NCBI GenBank assembly: GCA_937930275.1
Contig: CALGLM010000170.1
Location: 1-32,247, forward strand
Reading direction: 5' to 3'
Length of the DNA: 32,247 nucleotides
Source: an uncultured Ignavibacteria bacterium
Lineage (GTDB): Bacteria; Bacteroidota; Ignavibacteria; Ignavibacteriales; Melioribacteraceae
Position 1 is the first letter of the stretch, and each line of letters opens with the position of its first letter. Under the pieces are notes generated by a model. It did no database searches, was not told where the DNA came from, and saw only the letters and a list, made by a program, of their open reading frames with translations. The translations under genes were made by a program, and so were the position numbers. This document shows, piece by piece, positions 7,843-15,946 of this stretch.

Positions 7843-8193
7843 ATGCAACAACGAGCTTCAGTTTTATATGAAAGAAATAATAAAGCAAATGCTTATTTAA
7901 CAAAAGAGATATTGGATGCATCGCAAGAAAAGCTATTGTTAAAGGTATATGATTTTGCGATAGTAAACTGTCAGCGCGGCGATATCGAAAAAACGAATAA
8001 AGCATTAACGCAATTAATAAATGCGTTAAATTTTGAAGATGATAAGGCTCGTGAAATTTCTGCCGGATTATTTAGACTATATCAGTTTGCCCAAGACCAG
8101 ATGAGAAAAGGACACCACGAAGTAACTTTGAAAATATTGACTGATTTAAGAGAAGTTTGGGTAATTGTATTTAATAAAAACATGAGGCAGTAA
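7843..8193 (+). CDS. fliS: flagellin export chaperone FliS
   Basis: The 116-aa all-helical protein has the FliS signature: a NAYLTKEILDASQEKLLLKVYDFAI segment in the first half (compare NAY-x5-[IV]-x-[TS]-[AS]-x-x-[EQ]-[KR]-L in the family) and amphipathic helices to the end. FliS binds the C-terminus of flagellin in the cytoplasm, preventing early polymerisation and delivering it to the export gate. It is the first gene after the sigma28 promoter and lies one base before fliD. A weak ACGGA ribosome site precedes the ATG. No flagellin gene is in the window. Confidence 0.9.
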   Translation: MQQRASVLYERNNKANAYLTKEILDASQEKLLLKVYDFAIVNCQRGDIEKTNKALTQLINALNFEDDKAREISAGLFRLYQFAQDQMRKGHHEVTLKILTDLREVWVIVFNKNMRQ

Positions 8194-8194
8194 A

Positions 8195-9946
8195 ATGAGT
8201 GTTAACCCGTTATCAACTTCGGGAATAGAGCAATTAGTTACTCAGTATGCAACGGTAGAAAGCAATAGAACAATTGCTCCTTTAGAAACGAGAAAATCTA
8301 AATTTAGCTCGTTAAGCAGTGCTTGGGAAGATTTAAGCACTCGTCTGGATAAATTTAAATCAATTCTTTATGATTTAAAAAGTACTACTACTTCCTCGTT
8401 ATTTAAATCTAAAAAAACTACTCTTTCCAGCAGTGATTATTTTACTGCTACAGCTTCAACTACGGCAAATGCCGGAAACTATAGTATCCGTGTTAATCAG
8501 CTTGCCAAAAGTGATTTGTTGGTTTCCTCAAGTTTGGCTTTTACGACAGATACATATGATATTACGAATATGGCAGGTACTCATACTGTTAAATTACAGA
8601 GCGGTGATTATACCAGTTATGTTGATGTTGAATTTGACGATAGCGAAAATAATCAAACTTTAATGCAAAAATTAAGTACTGCAATAAATACCGATAAAGC
8701 AGTTGTAAAATCATCTACCACAAATCAATCAAATACTTTTACGGGTACCGGTGAATTTAAAGTTAACTTAAACGGTACCGAAACAACAATAGCTTATGAT
8801 TATTCCAATAAATCATATTCCGAAGTAGTGGATGATTTAAAATCCAAAATAGGTGACATTTCGGGCATTACGGCAGAAAAGGATACTACTACCGGACAAT
8901 TAAAATTAACCGTTGACGATTCTTCAAAATATATTTCGTTAAAAAGTAGTGACGATAACGGCGGTTTATTAAACTTTTTAGGAATTGACGTTACGAAAGA
9001 AAAAGCAGCTTCGGCGCTAACAACTGCGTCCTATTTTGCCCCATCTTCAGGATTAACAAAATTCTCTTTAACTGCTGATAATACCGGTTACGATAATAGG
9101 TTAATTTTAAGTGACGTATCGGGAAGCGCTTTGAGCAGCTTAGGATTAACCGCATCCGTACTTAATAATAGAACAGTAATTGCCGATGATAATGCGGCCG
9201 GTTTTGTTTATTCTGCCAATAGTACAACAGATAATCAACTTAATGCCAAATTAAATTTTAACGGAATTAATATACAAAGAAATACAAACAGTATTACCGA
9301 TTTGGTTGACGGTGTTACGTTTAATCTATCGGGAGTTATGGCAGATACGGCAAAAACTGTTGATGTTACTGTTGCCGCCGATGATACGACAATTAAAAAC
9401 AAGGTTAAAGATTTTATAAAAAGTTTTAACGATGTTTATTTAAATATCAAAAATAAATCTACTTCCGACAAATTAGGACGTGGCGTATTTACAAGTGATG
9501 CAACAGCACAAAGCATTTTACGTACATTAACTACTTCCGTAATGAATAAAGTTGATAGTGCAAGCGATTCTGTTTATAATAGACTTTCGGCTATAGGCAT
9601 TACATTTGATCCTACAACCGGTTTAACTTTTGCTGATGAAACTAAATTTTCGCAAGCTATTAGTGAAAAAGCTGATTCGGTTGCTTCCATATTTAATTCG
9701 TCATCCGGAATTGCGACAAAATTATATAGCAATGTCAGCAATTATTTAGGTTCTGCAGGCGTAATTGCCAATGTTAAAACCTCGTATGATAACAACATTA
9801 AGTATTTAACGGATAAGATTACAAGCGTACAGGCAAGAATTGATAAGAGCAGCGAAACTTTAAGGAAAAAGTATCAAGAAATGCAAAATCAATATGCCGC
9901 ATTAATAAACAGTCAGAACATGCTAAGTTCATTATCAAGCTATTGA
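8195..9946 (+). CDS. fliD: flagellar filament cap protein FliD
   Basis: This 583-aa protein forms the cap at the filament tip under which flagellin folds. The N-terminal helical part (about 1-100) includes SGIEQLVTQYA followed by the heptad-like region typical of FliD_N; the usual GLxSGLD start is degenerate here. The middle is Thr/Ser/Asp-rich beta-type sequence, as in surface-exposed cap domains. The C-terminal FliD_C region (about 350-583) ends in a coiled coil with RIDKSSETLRKKYQEMQ and the closing MLSSLSSY. GAGG at 8184 gives a well-spaced ribosome site. fliS precedes fliD here, the reverse of the enterobacterial order. The composition suits a secreted protein. Confidence 0.9.
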   Translation: MSVNPLSTSGIEQLVTQYATVESNRTIAPLETRKSKFSSLSSAWEDLSTRLDKFKSILYDLKSTTTSSLFKSKKTTLSSSDYFTATASTTANAGNYSIRVNQLAKSDLLVSSSLAFTTDTYDITNMAGTHTVKLQSGDYTSYVDVEFDDSENNQTLMQKLSTAINTDKAVVKSSTTNQSNTFTGTGEFKVNLNGTETTIAYDYSNKSYSEVVDDLKSKIGDISGITAEKDTTTGQLKLTVDDSSKYISLKSSDDNGGLLNFLGIDVTKEKAASALTTASYFAPSSGLTKFSLTADNTGYDNRLILSDVSGSALSSLGLTASVLNNRTVIADDNAAGFVYSANSTTDNQLNAKLNFNGINIQRNTNSITDLVDGVTFNLSGVMADTAKTVDVTVAADDTTIKNKVKDFIKSFNDVYLNIKNKSTSDKLGRGVFTSDATAQSILRTLTTSVMNKVDSASDSVYNRLSAIGITFDPTTGLTFADETKFSQAISEKADSVASIFNSSSGIATKLYSNVSNYLGSAGVIANVKTSYDNNIKYLTDKITSVQARIDKSSETLRKKYQEMQNQYAALINSQNMLSSLSSY

Positions 9947-9950
9947 TTTT

Positions 9951-10283
9951 ATGGAACAAAATTTTACTACTATTATATGTGATATCAAGACATATTTTGA
10001 TAAGATAGATAAATGTCTTGATGATATGGAAGGGGACAGCTATATTGTAAACAATAGAAAAATAGCCGAGTATCTTACAGAGGTTAAAAATTTATTTGAT
10101 ATAATTAAAAGTAATTATCCTCATTCTTATTTAACAAAAGCCAAAGAAGAAATTGATGTTTTTACTAAACTTTTAAACAAAAAGTTCGATAATATCATTA
10201 GAAAAAAAAATGAAGAGTTACAAATACTAAGCAAAGAGATTAACTCGATGCAAAACCAAAAAAAGATTTCGAATTATAGGTGA
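9951..10283 (+). CDS. small helical protein, probable FliT/FlgN-type export chaperone
   Basis: The 110-aa protein is acidic-to-basic, fully helical by composition, and rich in Lys, Asn and Ile. It starts four bases after the fliD stop and ends four bases before flgM. FliT (chaperone of FliD) sits next to fliD in many genomes, and FlgN (chaperone of hook-junction proteins) sits next to flgM, so either role fits. I see no motif that separates them, so function rests on position, size and predicted fold only. No clear ribosome site precedes it, which suggests coupling to fliD. Confidence 0.55.
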   Translation: MEQNFTTIICDIKTYFDKIDKCLDDMEGDSYIVNNRKIAEYLTEVKNLFDIIKSNYPHSYLTKAKEEIDVFTKLLNKKFDNIIRKKNEELQILSKEINSMQNQKKISNYR

Positions 10284-10287
10284 AAAA

Positions 10288-10566
10288 ATGGATATTAAAG
10301 GTATCGGTTCGCATTTAAATGCAAGTACAATTGCTAAAACATATACGCCGTCTGTAACAGATACAACAGCGGTAGCAACGCAAGCAAAACCGGTAGCGGC
10401 AGATAAAATTGAAATTTCTCCGGAAGCCAGATTAAAACAATCGACCGAAGCAGCTTCAACACAAAACACAAAATATACAGAAAAATTAAACTCGGGTTAC
10501 TATAATAGTAAACAAGTTGCAAGCGTAATTGCAGAAAAAATGCTTGTTGAACTTTCTAAGATGTAA
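10288..10566 (+). CDS. flgM: anti-sigma28 factor FlgM
   Basis: The 92-aa protein shows the FlgM pattern: a disordered Thr/Ala-rich N-terminus, the segment DKIEISPEARLKQ (38-50 or so), and a C-terminal sigma-binding helix region with SGYYNSKQVASVIAEKMLVEL. FlgM binds sigma28 in the cytoplasm and is exported through the completed hook, which releases late gene expression. AGGTG precedes the ATG. Its presence in an operon with its own sigma28 promoter implies negative feedback. No obvious terminator hairpin follows it. Confidence 0.88.
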   Translation: MDIKGIGSHLNASTIAKTYTPSVTDTTAVATQAKPVAADKIEISPEARLKQSTEAASTQNTKYTEKLNSGYYNSKQVASVIAEKMLVELSKM

Positions 10567-10619
10567 TCCCTCCGTTAAAAAAAATCCCTTCCTTATTTTA
10601 TAAATTATTATATTAATAT

Positions 10620-10666
10620 TGCAAATTTTATGCAAATTAATTAATATGTAAGTGTAAATTTCTACA
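10620..10666. promoter_or_regulatory. direct repeat and small dyad before the kinase gene
   Basis: TGCAAATT occurs twice, at 10620-10627 and 10631-10638, spaced by 11 bases (one helical turn). A TGTA-N6-TACA dyad follows at 10653-10666, immediately before the ribosome site of the kinase gene. They may be binding sites in the promoter of the two-component operon; no function is proven. Confidence 0.25.
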
Positions 10667-10683
10667 TTTTTAGCGAGATAATA

Positions 10684-11364
10684 TTGTCAAGTGACATACA
10701 AAATAATAAGTTACAAATTTTAGGAAAGCTCGCAGCAAGTTTAGCCCACGAAATAAGAAATCCGTTAAGTGCGTTAAAGTTAAACCTTGATTATTTAACG
10801 TTAAGCAAAAACGAATTAAACGGCGATTTGATAGAAAGTATAGAAGCTTGCAAAGAAGCTACAGAAAGAATTCAGATTTTGATGGAAAACACTTTAGATT
10901 TTGCTCGAAAATCGCAGCAAGATATTGATGAGTATTCTATTTTAGATTTGTATAAAAGGGCACTTATTTTATTGGACGGTGCAGCCAAAAAGAAAAATAT
11001 TGAAATTAAGTTAAACTTTGAACAAGAATTACCGGTTTTAAGTATTGATAAAAATAAAATTATTCAAGTTATTGTAAATTTACTTAGCAATGCAATTGAA
11101 GCAAGTTATAATAACGGTAAAATTGAAGTGGAAATTTTTACGCAAAACCACCAATTAATTTTTGCTGTTAAAGATTACGGAATAGGCATAAAAGAAGAAG
11201 ATAAAGCACACATTTTTAATGATTTTTATACAAGCAAAGAAACCGGAACAGGGTTAGGTTTAAGCGTTTGTAGAATGATTTTGGAAGAATTTGAAGCTGA
11301 TTTGGATTTTGAGAGCAAAGAAGGAGAAGGCAGCCGGTTTTTTGTTAAGTTTCCGTTGAATTAA
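10684..11364 (+). CDS. soluble sensor histidine kinase, FlrB/NtrB-like
   Basis: The 226-aa protein consists only of a kinase core: the H-box LAHEIRNPLSALK with phospho-accepting H22, then the ATPase domain with N-box NLLSNAIEA, G1 DYGIGI, and G2 TGTGLGLSV. There is no membrane segment or sensory domain. The start is a TTG at 10684; it is preceded by AGCGAG and puts the H-box at the usual distance, and no better start is visible. It lies 14 bases before a sigma54-type response regulator, which is surely its partner. In flagellar clusters this layout corresponds to FlrB/FlrC, FleS/FleR or FlgS/FlgR, which time middle flagellar genes. The signal is not visible; a missing sensor domain suggests an internal signal such as assembly state. 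Confidence 0.85.
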   Translation: MSSDIQNNKLQILGKLAASLAHEIRNPLSALKLNLDYLTLSKNELNGDLIESIEACKEATERIQILMENTLDFARKSQQDIDEYSILDLYKRALILLDGAAKKKNIEIKLNFEQELPVLSIDKNKIIQVIVNLLSNAIEASYNNGKIEVEIFTQNHQLIFAVKDYGIGIKEEDKAHIFNDFYTSKETGTGLGLSVCRMILEEFEADLDFESKEGEGSRFFVKFPLN

Positions 11365-11378
11365 ATTGAGGAATATAA

Positions 11379-12767
11379 ATGAAGGTTAGAGTATTAATAA
11401 TTGATGATGACAATTTAATATGCCTATCATTAAAAAAAGTTTTAATTAAATTGGATTATGACGTTGATATTTGCATGGACGGAGGGAAAGCGGTAGATAC
11501 CGTTGAATTATTTCAACCGGATATTATATTGCTGGATTACTACTTAACAACCCATAACGGACTGGAGATATTAAGTTTATTACAAAAAAGATTTCCGGAC
11601 ATACCCGTAATAATGATTACTGCTTACAGCGATGTTACTATTGCCGTAAAAGCAATGAAATCGGGTGCCTACGACTTTTTATTAAAACCCGTAGAACTTG
11701 AACAACTTACATATGTATTGGATAGATGCAGCAGTCATTTAAAGATGAAAAAAGAAGTTGATGCATTACGTTCGCTTGTGGACGGAGATACTATGACGCG
11801 GGAAATGTTCGGTAAAAGTAAACTGATAAACAAAGTATTAAAAGAAGTTGAAAAGCTTGCCGAAAGTGACGATACAACAGTATTATTAGAGGGAGAAAGC
11901 GGAACCGGAAAAGAAGTTTTTGCCCGATATATACATCAAATTAGTCCGCGTAAAAAGAAAGTGTTTATTTCGATTAACTGTGGTTCAATACCCAAAGAAT
12001 TAGCCGAAAGCGAACTTTTCGGACATGAAAAGGGAGCTTTTACCGGTGCTTCTCAAAAAACCAAACTTGGTAAATTTGAACTTGCGGACGGCGGTACAAT
12101 ATTACTGGACGAAATAGGCGAACTAAGTTTGGAAATGCAGGTTAAACTGTTAAGAGTACTACAAGAAAGAAAATTTTACAGATTGGGCGGTGAAAAAGAG
12201 GTTTCGGTAAATGTACGAGTTATAGCAGCTACAAACAAGAACTTGGAAGAGGAAGTTAAAAAGGGGAATTTTAGAGAAGATTTATTTTATAGAATAAATG
12301 TTGCCAAAGTTACAATTCCCCCTTTAAGAGATAGGAAAGAAGATATTATTGTACTTGCATATTCGTTTATTAACGAATTTTCAAAAAAATTTAATAAACA
12401 AATATTGGAAATTGACGATAAAGTTATTGAATTACTAAAAAATCAGTATTGGAAAGGTAATATTAGAGAACTTAGGAACGCTTTTGAACGGGCGATGCTA
12501 ATGATTGAAGGAAATAGGCTTAAAGAAAACCATTTTAGTTTTTTAAATACAAACAAAGAAGAAATAAAGAATAAAGGCGAGTTTGTTTTGCAAATACCGC
12601 CGGAAGGAATTTCGATAGACATAGTGGTTAAAACATTAATACAAAAAACTTTAGAAATTACTAAAGGAAATCAGGTACGTGCTGCCAAAGTATTAGGTTT
12701 ATCGCGTTCAAAATTAAGGTATAGAATGGAACAATTAAATATAGAAGTAACTAAACAAATACAATAA
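11379..12767 (+). CDS. sigma54-dependent response regulator, FlrC/NtrC-like
   Basis: The 462-aa protein has three domains. The receiver (1-120) carries the acidic pocket D9-D11 and phospho-acceptor D53. The central AAA+ domain (about 143-380) has Walker A GESGTGKE (172-179), the sigma54-contacting GAFTGA loop (219-224) and Walker B ILLDE (241-245). The C-terminal Fis-type helix-turn-helix is near 425-455 (GNQVRAAKVLGLSRSKLR). It activates RNA polymerase carrying sigma54, using ATP. It is co-transcribed with the soluble kinase, lies between late flagellar genes and the che operon, and sigma54-like elements occur in the window, so a flagellar role is likely. The family is certain; the regulon is inferred. 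Confidence 0.92.
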   Translation: MKVRVLIIDDDNLICLSLKKVLIKLDYDVDICMDGGKAVDTVELFQPDIILLDYYLTTHNGLEILSLLQKRFPDIPVIMITAYSDVTIAVKAMKSGAYDFLLKPVELEQLTYVLDRCSSHLKMKKEVDALRSLVDGDTMTREMFGKSKLINKVLKEVEKLAESDDTTVLLEGESGTGKEVFARYIHQISPRKKKVFISINCGSIPKELAESELFGHEKGAFTGASQKTKLGKFELADGGTILLDEIGELSLEMQVKLLRVLQERKFYRLGGEKEVSVNVRVIAATNKNLEEEVKKGNFREDLFYRINVAKVTIPPLRDRKEDIIVLAYSFINEFSKKFNKQILEIDDKVIELLKNQYWKGNIRELRNAFERAMLMIEGNRLKENHFSFLNTNKEEIKNKGEFVLQIPPEGISIDIVVKTLIQKTLEITKGNQVRAAKVLGLSRSKLRYRMEQLNIEVTKQIQ

Positions 12768-12802
12768 ATATTCGATTATTCAAATTATATTATTTTATTA
12801 TT

Positions 12803-12824
12803 TGTAAAAAAGTATTATTTTACA
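12803..12824. promoter_or_regulatory. dyad TGTAAAA-N8-TTTTACA before the chemotaxis operon
   Basis: A perfect seven-base inverted repeat lies 38 bases before the ATG of the HEAT-repeat gene, and a third TGTAAAA copy occurs at 12842-12848, close to the ribosome site. It could be an operator or part of the che promoter. The surrounding AT-rich sequence makes chance possible. Confidence 0.3.
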
Positions 12825-12861
12825 CAACAATATTAATAGATTGTAAAACAGGCGAGTGCGT

Positions 12862-14241
12862 ATGGAAAATTTTTCAGACGAATTAAAAACAGCAATAGAG
12901 GGGCTAAAGGATGCAGATGCTTCAGTAAGGCGTGCATCAGCAGAAACAATAGGATTTATGAATGATGTACCCGAGTCCGTAATAAAACAATTAACCGGAA
13001 GGCTTGCTGATCCCGATAAAGGAGTTAGAGATGCTGTTTCGTTCGCTCTAATTAATTTGGATTCTCCAATTATAGGCGAATTGGTTGTTCCTTTCGTTTC
13101 TTCAACAGATATTTCTATTCGTAATTTAGCCGGTGAAGTATTGTTAAAAAAGGGATTGGTTGTTGTTAACGAGATGCTTAATTATATTGAAAAAGGGGAT
13201 GATGACGATAAAAAGTTTATTATCGATATTTTAGGTTTAATCGGGGATACAAAACCAGCCGAAAAAATTGTTGAAGTATTAAAACAAACAGAAAACGAAA
13301 ACGTAGTTCTTGCTTGTATTGAAGCTTTAGGTAATATCAAATGTCAATCGGCAGTTTCGCAAATTATAGGATTTTATGAAGTTAGTGAATTATATGGTCC
13401 TACAATTATTGAAGCACTGGGAAAGATAGGCGGACCGGAAGCATTAGATTTTATTATGACAAAGTATGACACGGTTGACGAGCTTACTAAATTTTCGATG
13501 ATTGAAAGTATTGGATTGATAGGAGATACTGAATCCTTCTTCAAAATATTATCGGATTTAAAGAATTTAAGCGGTCCTACAATGTGGGCAGCAATTGAAA
13601 CTTTAAATATGTTAAAAGATAACTTACAACTTGACGTACCTTTTGACGAACATATAAAAAATGCCGTAATTAAAACATTAATTGAGGCAGATGTTAGGTT
13701 TAAACGTGCCGCAAGTAATTTAATAACCGTTTTTAATGATAAAGAAGTAATTGAAGTTTGTTTAAAAATATACGGCGAAGATTTTGAAATTAACGAAAAC
13801 TTAAAAAGTAAGTTTTTGGAAAATGCAAAAATATTTTATACAAAATTACCCGGATATTTAAAGCAACAAGTTACAAACTTAAAACAGTTATTGGAATTAT
13901 TTAAAGAAATATTGGAAATAGAAGGCGGAGCTGCATTACGCGAAGTTACTCCTATTGAGTTTTACAATTTAAACGAAATATTTACTTTAAACTTAGATAA
14001 TCCTAATGAGGAAATTAGACGAACATGCATTGAGATGCTTTTTTATTTAAACGCAGAAACCGCATTTATGTTTATTGATACAATGATAAACGATAATAAC
14101 ATGTGGAACAAGATGCGAGTATTAGAAATATTGGAGTATTTTGATGATCCGCGCGGAATAGAAGCAATTAAAAAATTAGCGGAAGACCCCGAGGAAATGG
14201 TAAGTGAAAAAGCAAAAACCTTGTTACAAAGCAAGCAATAA
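12862..14241 (+). CDS. HEAT-repeat protein at the head of the chemotaxis operon
   Basis: The 459-aa protein is built of consecutive helical pairs of HEAT/PBS-lyase type: recurring D-x-x-[VI]-R-x-x-[AS]-x-x-x-[IL]-G units (for example DASVRRASAETIG and DKGVRDAVSFAL), repeated from residue 10 to about 240 and again at the C-terminus (DDPRGIEAIKKLAEDP). Such proteins form curved scaffolds for protein-protein contact and have no catalytic site here. I chose the ATG at 12862 because AGGCGAG lies at the right distance; the GTG at 12856 overlaps that site. cheR follows 25 bases later. A scaffold or adaptor in chemotaxis or flagellar placement is a reasonable inference, but the function is unknown. 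Confidence 0.8.
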   Translation: MENFSDELKTAIEGLKDADASVRRASAETIGFMNDVPESVIKQLTGRLADPDKGVRDAVSFALINLDSPIIGELVVPFVSSTDISIRNLAGEVLLKKGLVVVNEMLNYIEKGDDDDKKFIIDILGLIGDTKPAEKIVEVLKQTENENVVLACIEALGNIKCQSAVSQIIGFYEVSELYGPTIIEALGKIGGPEALDFIMTKYDTVDELTKFSMIESIGLIGDTESFFKILSDLKNLSGPTMWAAIETLNMLKDNLQLDVPFDEHIKNAVIKTLIEADVRFKRAASNLITVFNDKEVIEVCLKIYGEDFEINENLKSKFLENAKIFYTKLPGYLKQQVTNLKQLLELFKEILEIEGGAALREVTPIEFYNLNEIFTLNLDNPNEEIRRTCIEMLFYLNAETAFMFIDTMINDNNMWNKMRVLEILEYFDDPRGIEAIKKLAEDPEEMVSEKAKTLLQSKQ

Positions 14242-14266
14242 CGATTAATGATAGGTGGTAAATATT

Positions 14267-15178
14267 ATGATGAATCAGTTTTCCAGTTCTTCGAGTAATA
14301 AGCCTTTCCCTCAATTCAATTTTGGGTTTTCGTCCAAAACGGAAGCAAAGCTTTCGGATGTGACTTTTGAAGAATGGAGAAAATATATATACGATTTATG
14401 TGGAATATATTTTCAAGATAATAAAAAGTATTTGTTGGAAAGTCGGTTGCAAAAAAGAATGAGCTTCTTAAATATCGACTCGTTTGAAAAGTATCTGGAA
14501 TATGTAAAATTTAATCCGAATAGAGAACCGGAATTAAAATATTTGTACGAAGTAATTACGATAAACGAGACATTTTTCTTTAGGAACCAACCACAATTAG
14601 ATGCGTTGGTAACAACTGTAGTACCGCAATTAATGAGTTCTCCTTATAAGCTTAATAAAAGTAAATTAAGAATATGGTCAGCAGCCTCTTCTTCGGGAGA
14701 AGAAGCTTATTCAACAGCAATGATATTAAACGAACTAATAAAGCCAAAATACCCCGGGTTATCTATAGAAATAGTCGGAACAGATATAAATTATCAGGTT
14801 GTTGAAACGGCTAAAAGCGGAATTTATAAAGAATATTCTATCCGAAATACCCCTTCATACTATTTGAAAAAGTATTTTAAGGCTTCCGGGGGTACGTTTG
14901 AATTAGATCCTAACATAAAACGAATGGTAAGCTTTAAGATATTAAATTTATATGATGATGCAGCGATGCGAGCGATGACAAATTTTGATATAATATTTTG
15001 TGCAAACGTGCTTATATATTTCGATTTAAAATCTAAAATAAAGGTTGTTTCGCATCTATATAATTCGCTAATTAGAGACGGATACTTGTTTATTGGTTAC
15101 TCTGAAACGCTGCACGGTATTTCAAAAGCATTTAAGCTTATAAGTTTTCCAAAAACAATTGGATATAAAAAGGAGTAA
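14267..15178 (+). CDS. cheR: chemoreceptor glutamate methyltransferase CheR
   Basis: The 303-aa enzyme transfers methyl groups from S-adenosylmethionine to receptor glutamates, the adaptation step of chemotaxis. An N-terminal helical domain (about 30-100) is followed by the methyltransferase fold with the SAM-binding WSAASSSGEEAYS segment (typically WSAACSTGEE), the TDIN acidic loop and FDIIFCANVLIYFD. The first 25 residues are Ser/Phe/Pro-rich and look disordered. An AGGTGG ribosome site at 14253-14258 points to the ATG at 14267, whereas the GTG at 14255 lies inside that site. The first Cys of the usual CSTGEE is Ser here, a tolerated change. Confidence 0.93.
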   Translation: MMNQFSSSSSNKPFPQFNFGFSSKTEAKLSDVTFEEWRKYIYDLCGIYFQDNKKYLLESRLQKRMSFLNIDSFEKYLEYVKFNPNREPELKYLYEVITINETFFFRNQPQLDALVTTVVPQLMSSPYKLNKSKLRIWSAASSSGEEAYSTAMILNELIKPKYPGLSIEIVGTDINYQVVETAKSGIYKEYSIRNTPSYYLKKYFKASGGTFELDPNIKRMVSFKILNLYDDAAMRAMTNFDIIFCANVLIYFDLKSKIKVVSHLYNSLIRDGYLFIGYSETLHGISKAFKLISFPKTIGYKKE

Positions 15179-15184
15179 TTTTTC

Positions 15185-15550
15185 ATGAAAAAAGTAATAT
15201 TGATAGCCGATGACTCGCCGACTATAAGGAAGTTTGTAACTTTTTCGTTAACAATGCAGGGCTTTGAAGTTGTTTCTGCAATTGACGGTATGGAAGCAAT
15301 GGAAGTACTTCCGAAATATAAAGTAGATTTGGTTATAACGGACTTAAATATGCCCAACATGGACGGATTTGAATTAATACGAACAATTAGGCAGAATGAA
15401 GATTATAAAGATGTTCCGATAATAATTCTTTCTTCATTAGCCGGTAGCGAAGAAATTGAAAGGGGTATGAGTAGCGGTGCAAACTCGTATTTGGTTAAAC
15501 CGTTTGACCCTAAAAGAATTCAATATGAAGTGGCAAAATATTTAAATTAA
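15185..15550 (+). CDS. cheY: single-domain response regulator, CheY-like
   Basis: The 121-aa receiver has the acidic pair D9-D10, phospho-acceptor D53 in TDLNMPNMDG, the switch Ser pair in ILSSLAG and the conserved Lys in LVKPFDP. Its ADDSPTIRK start resembles CheY proteins paired with alternative Che systems. It lies between cheR and a second cheY. Two receivers allow one to act on the motor and the other as a phosphate sink or for another output; which does what cannot be told from sequence. AGGAG precedes the ATG. Confidence 0.88.
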   Translation: MKKVILIADDSPTIRKFVTFSLTMQGFEVVSAIDGMEAMEVLPKYKVDLVITDLNMPNMDGFELIRTIRQNEDYKDVPIIILSSLAGSEEIERGMSSGANSYLVKPFDPKRIQYEVAKYLN

Positions 15551-15560
15551 CGGAGAAACT

Positions 15561-15938
15561 ATGGAATTGAAATTTTTGGTTGTTGACGATTCGGTTACTA
15601 TGCGTAGAATAGTAATTAATTCGCTAAAAAATTTGGGCTATCAAAATTATGTAGAAGCTGCAGACGGCAGCGAGGCTTTAGGCAAACTGCAAGCCGATGA
15701 CTCCATTAATTTTGTTATTACAGACTGGAATATGCCTGTTATGTCCGGTTTGGAACTAACCAAAGCTATCCGTTCTGACGGTGTACTAAATAAAATACCG
15801 ATATTAATGGTAACTACAAGAGGAGTTAAAGAGGATATTGTGGAAGCATTGCAAGCAAGAGTTAATAATTATGTTATTAAACCGTTTACTCCTCAAGTAT
15901 TAAAAGAGAAAATTGAAACTATATTAGCAAATAATTAG
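15561..15938 (+). CDS. cheY: chemotaxis response regulator CheY
   Basis: The 125-aa receiver is closest to the classical motor-binding CheY: VVDDSVTMRRIV start, phospho-acceptor D55 in TDWNMPVMSGLEL (the WNMP signature of enteric CheY), MVTTRG with the switch Thr, and YVIKPFTP with the conserved Lys. Phosphorylated by CheA, it should bind FliM to alter rotation and be dephosphorylated by the CheZ encoded next. CGGAGAA precedes the ATG. Confidence 0.92.
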   Translation: MELKFLVVDDSVTMRRIVINSLKNLGYQNYVEAADGSEALGKLQADDSINFVITDWNMPVMSGLELTKAIRSDGVLNKIPILMVTTRGVKEDIVEALQARVNNYVIKPFTPQVLKEKIETILANN

Positions 15939-15946
15939 AGGTACAA

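Noticed and set aside
7685..8005. Minus-strand frame of 106 codons rich in Phe, Leu and Ile
   Set aside because: It lies across the fliS start and the sigma28 promoter and is the antisense of Lys-rich sequence; FliS is clear on the other strand.
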